Below are positions 25,607 through 32,838 of a stretch of DNA of 32,838 nucleotides, in pieces. Under the pieces are notes generated by a model that was not told where the DNA came from, did not search any database, and saw only the letters and a list, made by a program, of their open reading frames with translations. Origin of the DNA: CAZMVY01 sp964617875 (GTDB lineage: Bacteria; Planctomycetota; Phycisphaerae; UBA1845; PWPN01). Location: assembly GCA_964617875.1 (NCBI GenBank), contig CAZUAI010000061.1, forward strand, positions 1 to 32,838, given 5' to 3'. A program made the position numbers and the translations under genes. Positions within the stretch are counted from its first letter, which is position 1. Every line of letters begins with the position of its first letter.

Positions 25607-26496
25607 GTAATCCTCCGGGCATTTATGGCGTGCGGGGCCGGCGACGCGCTGAAGCGCAGCACGCGGCCGACCTCCGGCACGAAGCAGACATCCTCCAGTT
25701 TCATCTTCCGGATCCGCGACCGCAGAACCTGCGGATCCACCGTGTTGAAGTCGAACATTCCGAAGTGATGTACGACGACGTACTGTATGCGCGCCGTCTT
25801 CTTCAGGGCCAGAGCCTCGTTCAGGGTGAAATTGCCCGGAATGCCCCTGCGTCGCCGCCGCTCGTCGCGGCCGTTGACCGGGAGCAGGGCCGCGTCCACG
25901 CCGATCGCCGCAAGCCGTTTGGCCAGGCCGTCGTACGGCACGCAATCCCCCGAGTGATACAGCGTGACCCGCCCGAGGCGGATGACATAACCCAGCCAAC
26001 GGCAGGAGCCGTCCGGGTTGCGTTCCACGGTCTCGTGTGCGGATGCCACCGCGAGCATCGATACGTCGGCCTCCGGTTCGTAGCGGTCGCCGTCGTTAAG
26101 CAGGATCCGGTGTGTGGCCGGCACCCCGATCTCCACCGCATGCCGGCCGTCCGCGCGCGGCAGGACGAAACGGCAGCCGGGATTCTGTCGCGCCAGTTCC
26201 GGCAGCGTGCCGGGGTCCATGTGATCGGAGTGCCGGTGCGTGCACAGACACCAGTCGAGGTGCTTTACCTTCGCCGGCACGATCGGCGGCGGCATCATGC
26301 GGACGTGCGGGAACTCCGTGCCGGCATACTTGACGGCCAGAGAGTCCGACAGGTACGGATCGATCATCATGAAGCGGTCACGGAACCGCAGCGCGAAGCC
26401 GGCCTGGCCGAGCCACCACAGGGCGATGTCGTTGTGTCCGAGGGGCGACTCGAGCTTTCCCACGCCCCGGCTCGGATGTGCCGTCCACGTGATCAT
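25603..26496 (-). CDS. UlaG-like metallo-beta-lactamase-fold hydrolase
   Basis: 297 residues, cytoplasmic. The metal site is clear: THRHSDHMD at 86-94 (His87, His89, Asp91, His92), with later YHSGDCVPYDG and HHFGMFDFN completing an MBL-fold zinc or manganese site. It resembles UlaG-type L-ascorbate-6-phosphate lactonases (LWWLGQAGF near residue 27, RFMMIDPYLSDS at 41-52), so a lactonase or phosphodiester-like hydrolase acting on a sugar derivative is likely. GGAG is 8 bases before the ATG at 26494-26496. It lies 29 bases after the cupin gene and overlaps the epimerase start. With dehydrogenases in the same operon, hydrolysis of a sugar lactone is an attractive but unproven role. Confidence 0.85.
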   Translation of the reverse strand: MITWTAHPSRGVGKLESPLGHNDIALWWLGQAGFALRFRDRFMMIDPYLSDSLAVKYAGTEFPHVRMMPPPIVPAKVKHLDWCLCTHRHSDHMDPGTLPELARQNPGCRFVLPRADGRHAVEIGVPATHRILLNDGDRYEPEADVSMLAVASAHETVERNPDGSCRWLGYVIRLGRVTLYHSGDCVPYDGLAKRLAAIGVDAALLPVNGRDERRRRRGIPGNFTLNEALALKKTARIQYVVVHHFGMFDFNTVDPQVLRSRIRKMKLEDVCFVPEVGRVLRFSASPAPHAINARRIT

Positions 26497-26525
26497 GCGC
26501 ACGTCTCCGCGCGGCCGTCGGGCCG

Positions 26526-27089
26526 CTATTCCACGATCACCTTCCCGTTTCGCAGGAACACGCGCTTCGGGAAGCCCTCCTTCGCGATGTCGCCGTAGTT
26601 GTGGCCCGCGTCCGCCGGCCAGATGCAGAACATCGACAGCGGCACGCGGCCCGTGTTGACCGATCGATGCGCCCAGTACGGCGGAACGTAGACCATCCGG
26701 CCCGGCGTCATCATTTCCCACGCGCATTGTCCGTCGCTCGTCTTCATCATCATGCAGCCCTCGCCCGTCAGGCAGAGGTAAACCTCCGCGGTTTGCGCGA
26801 CGGTGTGGTAGTGCCCCTTGGTCATGAAGCACTCGTCGCCGATCACGCCCGGCCGGATGCGGCTGACGCAGAACAGCAGGTGCCCGTACTCCTCGGGCAG
26901 CGGCTTCTCAAACGTCTCGTAGTGCAGCGGGTCGTTGTGCTCGCGAATCAGCCGCTCCAGCGCGGCCTCGTCCCGGTAGTAGCCCCTCATGGCGGACGCG
27001 CGGCGGATGTTGTGGCGCTCGGGCTCGCGGATCGTCCCCTCGATCATGTCGAGGTCGATTCCGAACGGTTGCATGATCTTCGTACTCAC
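26526..27089 (-). CDS. Cupin-type phosphoglucose isomerase family protein
   Basis: 187 residues, the length typical of the cupin glucose-6-phosphate isomerases known from archaea and some bacteria. The metal site is intact: His93 and His95 in TKGHYHT, Glu102 in QTAEVYLCLTGEG, His141 in PPYWAHRSVNTG, as in Pyrococcus enzyme ligands His88/His90/Glu97/His136. I chose the GTG at 27087-27089, as GGAG lies 6 bases upstream; the next ATG (27072-27074) has no ribosome binding site and the longer frame starts inside the previous gene. It lies 28 bases after the shikimate-dehydrogenase-like gene. It should interconvert an aldose phosphate and a ketose phosphate; whether the substrate is glucose-6-phosphate or another sugar phosphate is not determined. 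Confidence 0.88.
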   Translation of the reverse strand: MSTKIMQPFGIDLDMIEGTIREPERHNIRRASAMRGYYRDEAALERLIREHNDPLHYETFEKPLPEEYGHLLFCVSRIRPGVIGDECFMTKGHYHTVAQTAEVYLCLTGEGCMMMKTSDGQCAWEMMTPGRMVYVPPYWAHRSVNTGRVPLSMFCIWPADAGHNYGDIAKEGFPKRVFLRNGKVIVE

Positions 27090-27117
27090 GTCGTTCTCCG
27101 GCTCTCGGTCGAGCGGT

Positions 27118-28077
27118 TCAGCGGCACGCCGCCGCGATCCGCGACAGTTCGTCAAACTGCGGTCCGCGCGGCGAAATCGCCACGTTGAACACCTCCGCGA
27201 TCACATGCGTCCACCCGTGTATGAAATAGACCCACCCGTCCTCGATGCGCAGGCCGCGTTCCTTCTGCTGGGCGCGGGCCTGGTCGAGAAACACGAGTTC
27301 CCCGCGATAGTTGAAATCCCAGGCGATCCCCTGCTCCGGGAACCGTGCCGCATTCGTCAGCGGCGAACCGGGTGCATCCTTGCCCAGCCCGGTCGCGTTC
27401 ATGACGAGCGAGGCCGGCTTCAGCCCGTTGACCAGATCGTCGTTCTGCCCCGGTTCCGGGCAGTGGTGGTACTCGCAGCGTATGCCGCTGTTGAGCCGTT
27501 CGTGGATTCGCCGGATTTCCTCCAGCCGTCCGGCCGATCGGTTCGTCACGACGATCCGCGACGGGCGGTTGTCGCCGTGCTCGGGCTTCATCAGGTACGA
27601 CGTGATCGCGATCGAGGAACCGCCGGCGCCCAGCACCAGGGCCTCGGCGCCGGTGCGCCGCCAGTGGCCGTCCGGCAGGAACGCCTCCAGCGACAGGCCG
27701 GCCGTAATCGGGTCTTTGGCGTGGCCGCGCAGCCGCCCGTCCCGCTTCGAGATGCAACTGATCTCGCCCATCAGGTTGGCGTACGGGTCCAGTTCGTCGA
27801 AGAGGTCGCGGGCGGCCTTGAGCAGGTCGATCTTGTGCGTCGTCACCAGCGCGCCGAGCGACAGGGGGTCGGTCTTGAGGAACGACACGACCTTCCGGTA
27901 CGCGTCCGGCGAGTCGTGAATGCGGCAGTCGATCCCCTCGATGACGCATTCGCCAAGCCGGAGGTACTGTGCCCACTGCGGGAAGACCCGCATGATCGAC
28001 GACCTGGCGGTCGTGACGCCGACAAAGTAGAACGTCGGGACCGTGGCCGGCCGCAACTGGTCGGGAATCATGCTCAC
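27118..28077 (-). CDS. Shikimate-dehydrogenase-like NAD(P)-dependent oxidoreductase
   Basis: 319 residues. The AroE fold is recognisable: ALVTTHKIDLL with catalytic-type Lys82, GHAKDPITAG with Asp122, the nucleotide loop VLGAGGSSIAI (148-158), NRSAGRL and MNATGLGKDAP. But canonical AroE motifs are altered. The catalytic loop VTxPxK appears as VTTHK, one residue shorter, and NTD appears as AKD. The N-terminal SxS substrate motif appears as VTTARSSIMRVFP. A different hydroxy-acid or sugar-derived substrate is therefore likely. I chose the GTG at 28075-28077, giving a GTGA overlap with the kinase stop and GGAGG 5 bases upstream; an ATG two codons later is the alternative. Its place in a sugar operon also argues against routine aromatic biosynthesis. 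Confidence 0.8.
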   Translation of the reverse strand: MSMIPDQLRPATVPTFYFVGVTTARSSIMRVFPQWAQYLRLGECVIEGIDCRIHDSPDAYRKVVSFLKTDPLSLGALVTTHKIDLLKAARDLFDELDPYANLMGEISCISKRDGRLRGHAKDPITAGLSLEAFLPDGHWRRTGAEALVLGAGGSSIAITSYLMKPEHGDNRPSRIVVTNRSAGRLEEIRRIHERLNSGIRCEYHHCPEPGQNDDLVNGLKPASLVMNATGLGKDAPGSPLTNAARFPEQGIAWDFNYRGELVFLDQARAQQKERGLRIEDGWVYFIHGWTHVIAEVFNVAISPRGPQFDELSRIAAACR

Positions 28078-29609
28078 AATCGCCTCCGCGCGATCTCCTG
28101 GCCGAACGCGGCCAGGTGCGCCAGAACCGCCCTGTAGGCCGCGATGCGCCCGCGGCGCCGGGCCGCCGCCGACTGCTCGGGCCGGACGGGTCTCTCGCAG
28201 CCGATCCATCGGTCCGCCGTCTCGCGGACGCCCTCAAGCAGGCCCGCGCCGACGCCGGCAAGGATCGCCGCGCCCATCGGCGCTCCCTCCGGCCGCCGGA
28301 TTCGTGCGATGGGAATGTCGAGCGTCTCCGCCTTGATCCGATTCCACAGCCTGCTTCGCTCGCCGCCTCCGGTGACGCGAAGCTCCCGCAGCTTCAGCGT
28401 CGGGTAGAGCTGCCGGATCACGCCGACGTATACGCCGTATTCGAGTGCGACACCCTCGAGCACGGCGGCATACAGGTGCGCCAGCGTGTGCTGCCGCGAG
28501 AGGTTGACCCACGCACCGCGCATCTGCGGCTGGCTCGGACAGACCCGTCCGCTCAGGTGCGGCACGAACATCGGCGAGTCGTCGTCAATCACAAGGCGGT
28601 CAGCCAGCCGGTCCAGCGTCTCCAGCGAAACGCCGTCTTGTCGGCTGCCGGCCGCGGGCGCGATCTGTCGCCGGAACCATTCGAGGTTCAGCCCGCCGCC
28701 GTTGATGTACGCATACGGGTGCCAGAGCCCCGGCACGGCCGACTGCCCGCACCCGATCATCCGGTGCGGAAGATCCGGCCGAAACGACGACGTCGTGGCC
28801 GCGAAGACGGACGCCGTGCCCGCAACGTCGACGCATACGCCTTCCCGCGTCGCCCCGCACGACAGGAACGAGGCCGCCGTGTCGCCGCAGCCCGCCACGA
28901 TCGGCACGCCGGTGCGAAGCCCGCACCGTTTTGCCAGGGTCGGGCAGAGTTCGCCGACCACGTCGGTCGAATCCACGATGCGCGGCAGCTTGCCCGGATC
29001 GACGCCGAACAGCCCGCACAGGGACGGGTCCCAACGGCCGCGCCGGTTGTCCGCGAATCCGGAGAAGTGCAGGTAGGTCTTGTCCAGAAACGCCGCGGAG
29101 CCGTCCAGCCCGCAGAGCCGCATCGCCGCGTAGCCCGCCGGCTGCACGAAAGCGCGAACCGAGCGGTACACCCGCGGTCGTTCGTGTTTCCACCAGAGGA
29201 TCTTCGGCCCGTGGTTGAAGCTCGGCGGGCAGCCCGTCCGGGCGAGGACCGCGTCGCCGGCCTTGCGTGTCATCCGTTCGATGTTCGGCGTACAGCGCAT
29301 ATCGAGCCACGAGTCGTACGGCGTTACGTTTCTTCCGTTGCGCCCGACGCCGATGAGTCCGGCCATCTGGCCTGCCATCGCGATGGCCGCGACCGACCCG
29401 GCCCCGACGCGGGCCTGCCGTACGCATGTCTGAATCACACGACACACCGAAGCGACCTGACGTTCGGGGTCCTCTTCCACCGTGGCCGCATCCGGCCGAT
29501 TCAGGCGGGACGGCTCGAACGCGGCGGCGAGCCGCTTGCCGGCCGTCGTGAACAGCACGCCCTTCGTGCCCTGGGTGCCGATGTCGATGCCGATCAGCGT
29601 CCGCGTCAT
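28074..29609 (-). CDS. FGGY-family carbohydrate kinase
   Basis: 511 residues, normal for the xylulokinase/fuculokinase/rhamnulokinase family. Seen: the N-terminal phosphate motif DIGTQGTKG (9-17), AGQMAGL (79-85), catalytic-base Asp243 in AGCGDTAASF, VDVAGTASVFA, and a late ATPase motif LRVTGGGERSRLWN. It should phosphorylate a ketose made by the isomerase or epimerase in the operon. The subfamily (xylulose, fuculose, rhamnulose) cannot be fixed by eye. The start overlaps the dehydrogenase stop (ATGA) and the stop overlaps the next gene's GTG (GTGA), so all three are translationally coupled. Strong ribosome binding sequence is lacking (GGGTGA), consistent with coupling. Confidence 0.92.
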   Translation of the reverse strand: MTRTLIGIDIGTQGTKGVLFTTAGKRLAAAFEPSRLNRPDAATVEEDPERQVASVCRVIQTCVRQARVGAGSVAAIAMAGQMAGLIGVGRNGRNVTPYDSWLDMRCTPNIERMTRKAGDAVLARTGCPPSFNHGPKILWWKHERPRVYRSVRAFVQPAGYAAMRLCGLDGSAAFLDKTYLHFSGFADNRRGRWDPSLCGLFGVDPGKLPRIVDSTDVVGELCPTLAKRCGLRTGVPIVAGCGDTAASFLSCGATREGVCVDVAGTASVFAATTSSFRPDLPHRMIGCGQSAVPGLWHPYAYINGGGLNLEWFRRQIAPAAGSRQDGVSLETLDRLADRLVIDDDSPMFVPHLSGRVCPSQPQMRGAWVNLSRQHTLAHLYAAVLEGVALEYGVYVGVIRQLYPTLKLRELRVTGGGERSRLWNRIKAETLDIPIARIRRPEGAPMGAAILAGVGAGLLEGVRETADRWIGCERPVRPEQSAAARRRGRIAAYRAVLAHLAAFGQEIARRRL

Positions 29610-30655
29610 GGTTCACCCGTGATGACGACCTTCAGCGACTGTCCGTTCATGGCCGTCTCGAACGCTTCGCTCATCCGCGACCGGACGAACACGTTCGATA
29701 CAAGCGGTTTCAAGTCGACCGTGCCCCCCGCGATCAGCCGCATCGCCCGGCGGAAATCGAGCGGCGGCCCGCCCGTGGTCCCCGTGATGACGAGGTTGCA
29801 GTAATGGACCTTGTTCACGTTCAACGGGATGCGGGCATCATCGGCGGGCAGGCCGCCGAACAGGCACAGCCGGCCGAACGGCGCCAGCATGTCCTGCGCC
29901 ACTTCCGGGGCCTCGCGCGAGGCGCAGGCGGTGATCGCAACATCCGCGCCACGGCCGTTCGTCAGGTCCATGACGGCGGTTCGGGCGGTGTCGCCCGGCG
30001 CGGAGACGACGGCCGATGCCCCCAGTTCCCGCCCGCGGGTCAGGCGGCGTTCATCCGGGTCGATCAGGATCACCTGCGACGCTCCCGTGTTCCTCGCCAG
30101 CAGCAGGTGCATGAGCCCGATCGGTCCGGCGCCGAAAATCACCACCGAATCGCCGGGCGCAATGCGGACCGCCCTCTGCCCGTTGACGACGCACGAGAAC
30201 GGCTCGATCAGCGATGCCTCGATCCAGGACAGCGAGTCCGGCAGGGGGACCACGTTTCCCTGCTGAACGGTGGACGCCGGCAGCCGCACGTATTCCGCGT
30301 GGCAGCCGTCCATCGTGATCCCGAATGCAACGTAGTCCGGGCACATGTTCGCCAGTCCGCGGGCGCACATGTCGCACCGGCCGCAACCCATGTTCGGCAC
30401 GACGCCCACGCGAACGCCCGGCGAATAGCCGGTCACGTCCTTGCCCGCCTCCTCGATCGTGCCCGCAAACTCGTGGCCGAGGACGATCTTCTGCCCCGGC
30501 CGCAGCTTGCGATGCCCGTTGCGGATGATGCGGACATCGGTGCCGCAGATCGACGAAGCCCGGACGCGCAGGAGGATCTCGTCGCGGCCGATCGACGGAC
30601 GCGGGATGTCCTCGACCGAGAACGGTCCGCCCTGCACGTACGTTGCGGCGATCAC
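29606..30655 (-). CDS. Zinc-dependent medium-chain dehydrogenase (sugar/polyol dehydrogenase type)
   Basis: 349 residues, a standard length. Catalytic zinc ligands Cys37 (SICGTD) and His61-Glu62 (GHEFAG), and structural zinc cysteines 91, 94, 97 and 105 (CGRCDMC, NMC) are all present. The nucleotide motif is GAGPIGL. Closest in pattern to sorbitol/L-threonine/galactitol dehydrogenases. It probably oxidises a sugar or sugar alcohol hydroxyl with NAD(P). The start is GTG at 30653-30655, with GGAGG 6 bases upstream and a GTGA overlap with the upstream Gfo/Idh/MocA stop; the stop overlaps the kinase start. Second gene of the operon. Confidence 0.92.
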   Translation of the reverse strand: MIAATYVQGGPFSVEDIPRPSIGRDEILLRVRASSICGTDVRIIRNGHRKLRPGQKIVLGHEFAGTIEEAGKDVTGYSPGVRVGVVPNMGCGRCDMCARGLANMCPDYVAFGITMDGCHAEYVRLPASTVQQGNVVPLPDSLSWIEASLIEPFSCVVNGQRAVRIAPGDSVVIFGAGPIGLMHLLLARNTGASQVILIDPDERRLTRGRELGASAVVSAPGDTARTAVMDLTNGRGADVAITACASREAPEVAQDMLAPFGRLCLFGGLPADDARIPLNVNKVHYCNLVITGTTGGPPLDFRRAMRLIAGGTVDLKPLVSNVFVRSRMSEAFETAMNGQSLKVVITGEP

Positions 30656-31674
30656 GCATCGCCTCCGATCTCGACCACGTGCCCGGTGCGAATGGACCGG
30701 TTGGCCGCGATGACCGCCTCAAGCGACTTCATCCCGTCCAGGCCGGTGACGCTCGGCGCCTTGTCGTCGCGAATGCATGCGACGAAATGCTCCATTTCCG
30801 TCAGATAGGCCTCGCGGAACAGGTGACGCCAACTCCTGACCGTATCGCTCCGCGCGCCGTTGTGAATCGTCACCACGGTCAGCCCGGGCTCGATGATGCT
30901 CCCGATGTGCAGAACTCCTTTTTCGCAAAGGATTTCCATGCGGGCGTCGTAGCCGTACTCGCACTTCATGGCCCCGTCGAGCATGCCGATGGCGCCGTTC
31001 GTGAACCGCAGGGTCACGGCCACATTGTCGTAGTAGTCGGGCCACCGATCGGCGATGTCGCGGCACTTGAAATTGCCCGCCTCGGCGTACACCCGCCGGA
31101 TGTCGCTCCCCGCGAGCCACCGGAGCGAGTCCCAGTCGTGGCTGTTCACCTCGGCCAGGAGCCCGTTGCTCTTGGAGACATCGTACATCCATTCGGCCGG
31201 CCGGCTGGGGCCGCGGCCGGTGGACTTGATGAGCGTCGGGCGGCCCATCTCGCCCGACGCGAGGATCTCATGGGCTCGCCGGAAGCCCGCGTCAAACCGC
31301 CGCATGAAGCCCATTTGCAGCTTTACTCCGGCGTCCGCGACGGCGGCCAGGATCTCCCGGCATTCCGCCAGGCACGTCGCCATGGGCTTCTCCAGAAAGA
31401 TGTGTTTGCCGTGGCGGGCGACCTCGCAGGCGATTTCACAATGGACCCCCGTCGGTGCGGCAATCACCACCGCCTGAACGTCCTTCCGGCCGCAGACCTC
31501 GCGGTGGTCGCCGGTACCGAGGGGACATCCCAACTCCGCCTGGGCTTGCCGGGCCGCCTTGGCGTTCGGATCGCAGACGGCGACCAGTTCCGCATCCCGG
31601 ATCCGGGTGGCGATGTTACGGGCGTGGATCAGCCCCGCGCGCCCGGATCCGATGACGGCAATCCCGATCTTCAT
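30652..31674 (-). CDS. Gfo/Idh/MocA family oxidoreductase
   Basis: 340 residues. Cytoplasmic NAD(P)-dependent sugar or inositol dehydrogenase family member. Seen: the Rossmann motif GSGRAG at 9-14, the family signature FLEKPMA with Glu95-Lys96-Pro97, and the catalytic-region NSHDWDSLRWL in the C-terminal domain. The substrate cannot be read; myo-inositol, glucose-fructose or deoxysugar dehydrogenases share this pattern. The ATG at 31672-31674 is preceded by GGAGG at 5 bases; a longer frame extends upstream through the promoter and is not credible. It is the first gene of the fifteen-gene operon, immediately downstream of the conserved promoter/operator at 31694-31721. Confidence 0.92.
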   Translation of the reverse strand: MKIGIAVIGSGRAGLIHARNIATRIRDAELVAVCDPNAKAARQAQAELGCPLGTGDHREVCGRKDVQAVVIAAPTGVHCEIACEVARHGKHIFLEKPMATCLAECREILAAVADAGVKLQMGFMRRFDAGFRRAHEILASGEMGRPTLIKSTGRGPSRPAEWMYDVSKSNGLLAEVNSHDWDSLRWLAGSDIRRVYAEAGNFKCRDIADRWPDYYDNVAVTLRFTNGAIGMLDGAMKCEYGYDARMEILCEKGVLHIGSIIEPGLTVVTIHNGARSDTVRSWRHLFREAYLTEMEHFVACIRDDKAPSVTGLDGMKSLEAVIAANRSIRTGHVVEIGGDA

Positions 31675-31693
31675 GGTGTCCTCCATTCCCCAT

Positions 31694-31721
31694 AGAATAT
31701 AATGTCCGTTTGTCATGTCAA
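31694..31721 (-). promoter_or_regulatory. Operon promoter with embedded palindromic operator, copy 2
   Basis: On the minus strand, TTGACA (31721-31716), a 16-base spacer and TATTCT (31699-31694) form a promoter whose start would lie about 13 bases before the ATG of the first operon gene. The -35 lies in a 12-base near-palindrome (31710-31721), one base off the perfect form at 4169-4180. The whole element matches the 4169-4196 element at 24 of 28 positions, far beyond its surroundings. Likely target of the operon's own GntR regulator (inference). Confidence 0.72.
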
Positions 31722-32127
31722 TATGGGCCGTGACGCGGTGCGGAGGCACGCGACTCCTCCGGTCGGTGAGCCGCTCCCCCCGGCAACGGGCGACCCCATC
31801 TGTCCGTGCATGGTTGAGTGTTGTGCTCTTCGTCCGAATGGCGCCGTTCTGGTTCTTCCTGGCCCAGGGGGCTCGGAACTCATGGTTCTGCTTCAAGTCG
31901 TGGGGCGGCCGCGGACGACGAAAACTCCGGATGCCGCAGGTCGCGAGGACGTCGGCGCGACCGGGAACATGCCGAGTGCCCAACCATTCCTGTCGATCAG
32001 AGACGGCTGGTTTCCGGGCCCAACCTTACCCCGCTGATGCCTGTCTATATTGACAGGGGCTGGTTCGCGCGGTAGTCGTGAACGGTCGGCCAGGTACCGA
32101 AGGCGATCCGAATAGAAGAGGTTCAGC
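31722..32127. other. Non-coding spacer between the operon promoter and the repeat-protein gene
   Basis: About 400 bases with no gene I can support. Several overlapping frames are open, but they are low-complexity, lack ribosome binding sites and resemble no family. It holds the inverted repeat at 32040-32057 and a possible plus-strand -35 (TTGACA at 32050-32055) without a clear -10. Confidence 0.5.
32040..32057. repeat. Inverted repeat upstream of the repeat-protein gene
   Basis: CCTGTC, six AT-rich bases (TATATT), GACAGG form a perfect 6-bp dyad. Its right half includes TTGACA, a possible -35 box, so it may be an operator for the 32128 gene. It does not match the 12-base palindrome of the fucose operon beyond the ATTGACA half. 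Confidence 0.4.
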
Positions 32128-32670
32128 ATGTCAGGTCGAACGTATGGGGTCACGTTCCTGGTGATCGCGGTGCTCGCCGCCGTTGAATCGGCTTCAGCCC
32201 AGAATGCCTGCAGCCGCAAGAACATCCTTGGCGGCTATGACTACTACGAGGGCGGCCGGTACGCCGGTTACAGTCGGGCAAACATACTCGGCGGCTACGA
32301 CTACTACGACGCCAGACACGGATACGCGGGCTACAGCCGCAAGAACATCTTCGGCGGGCTTGACTACTCGTGGAAGGGTGGCGGCTCGGCGTCCGCCCGG
32401 CCCAACGGCGTCGGTGGGTACGACGTTCGCGGCAGGACAGGCTGGTTGGGGTCGGCACGGCCGAACATCTTCGGCGGGCTGCAGTACACCGGCGATGCCG
32501 GGAACCCCTCCGGCTCAAGCCGCCCGAACGTGCTGGGCGGATACGACTATCACGGCGGCGGTCGCGCCGCCATGCGGTCCTCTCTGGAGGCCTTGACACA
32601 ACCCAAGGGCAAGCCGGCCACGGCAAACAGGCAGCCGGGCCGGACCGGCAAGGCATCGGGCAAGCCTTGA
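32128..32670 (+). CDS. Small secreted protein of six 20-21-residue GGYDY repeats
   Basis: 180 residues. Signal peptide at about 1-24 (LVIAVLAAVESASA). The mature part has six repeats starting at residues 29, 49, 70, 90, 110 and 131: SRKNILGGYDYY, SRANILGGYDYY, SRKNIFGGLDY, ARPNGVGGYDV, ARPNIFGGLQY, SRPNVLGGYDY. The spacing is 20-21 residues throughout, rich in Gly, Tyr and Asn. The last ~35 residues are basic and disordered (Lys, Pro, Gly). There is one cysteine, Cys28. AGAGG lies 6 bases before the ATG. I do not recognise a named family, although similar GGY-and-aromatic repeats occur in scattered bacterial secreted proteins. A structural, adhesive or cell-surface role is possible. It is on the opposite strand from the operon and may be unrelated to it. 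Confidence 0.8.
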   Translation: MSGRTYGVTFLVIAVLAAVESASAQNACSRKNILGGYDYYEGGRYAGYSRANILGGYDYYDARHGYAGYSRKNIFGGLDYSWKGGGSASARPNGVGGYDVRGRTGWLGSARPNIFGGLQYTGDAGNPSGSSRPNVLGGYDYHGGGRAAMRSSLEALTQPKGKPATANRQPGRTGKASGKP

Positions 32671-32838
32671 GGGCTTGCGCAGGGTTCGTCGGTGTGCTGT
32701 TCCGTCAGTCCGAAAGCCGGTTGCTCGGTAGCCGAGTTGCCCGGCATCGCTTCCGCGTGCAGAGGGGCAGGGGGGCTCGATCCTTAACCCGCATTTCTCA
32801 CCAGCTTTGGGTCGGCGCCGTCTTGGGGTAGGTGATTC
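32671..32838. other. Window end, no feature seen
   Basis: No gene, RNA or clear terminator is visible in the last 168 bases. Confidence 0.4.

Noticed and set aside
31698..31703. Plus-strand TATAAT as a promoter for the repeat-protein gene
   Set aside because: No -35 box lies at the right distance upstream, and the gene starts over 400 bases away; it is the complement of the conserved CATTATAT part.
31702..32053. Two overlapping plus-strand frames of about 110 codons in the spacer
   Set aside because: No ribosome binding site, no family resemblance, low-complexity composition; the first starts inside the promoter element.

Overview
This is a GC-rich, gene-dense window in which almost every gene concerns the capture and breakdown of a fucose- and probably rhamnose-containing polysaccharide. 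I see no rRNA, tRNA, CRISPR array, transposase or phage gene. Several features point to a Planctomycetota/PVC-type or similar uncultured environmental bacterium: many secreted glycosidases with LamG or discoidin modules, tandem DUF3395-like modules, a Tat-exported isomerase homologue, a 'vDmGAcE'-type beta-helix tail, and no SusC/SusD pair. This placement is an inference; no phylogenetic marker gene is present.

Layout. (1) 1-522: a C-terminal scrap of a beta-helix surface protein, then spacer. (2) 523-4149, minus strand: a secreted beta-propeller/discoidin-like protein followed by a GH29 alpha-L-fucosidase. (3) 4296-7631, plus strand: a Tat-exported FucI-fold protein and a second GH29 alpha-L-fucosidase, divergent from block 2. 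(4) 7724-31674, minus strand: fifteen consecutive genes with short gaps or 1-4 base overlaps, probably one 24-kb operon. In transcription order it encodes a Gfo/Idh/MocA oxidoreductase, zinc MDR dehydrogenase, FGGY kinase, shikimate-dehydrogenase-like protein, cupin phosphoglucose isomerase, UlaG-like metallo-hydrolase, D-tagatose-3-epimerase-type enzyme, FucI-type isomerase, MFS sugar porter, 2-hydroxyacid dehydrogenase, GntR/UTRA regulator, GH2 enzyme, GH43-like lipoprotein, a second GH2 enzyme and a GH106-type enzyme. (5) 31722-32127: non-coding spacer. (6) 32128-32670, plus strand: a small secreted protein built of six 20-21-residue repeats.

How the genes may work together (inference): exported GH29, GH106 and GH2 enzymes release L-fucose, L-rhamnose and other sugars outside the cytoplasm. 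The MFS porter imports them. The isomerase, 3-epimerase, kinase and dehydrogenases convert them. No aldolase is present, so the route is either completed elsewhere or is not the classical fuculose-1-phosphate pathway.

The most notable non-coding signal is a 28-base promoter element found twice, upstream of the fifteen-gene operon (31694-31721, minus) and upstream of the plus-strand block (4169-4196, plus). The copies agree at 24 of 28 positions. Each carries a TTGACA -35 box inside a 12-base palindrome of the size expected for a GntR/HutC operator. This suggests that the GntR protein at 20040-20807 controls both arms.
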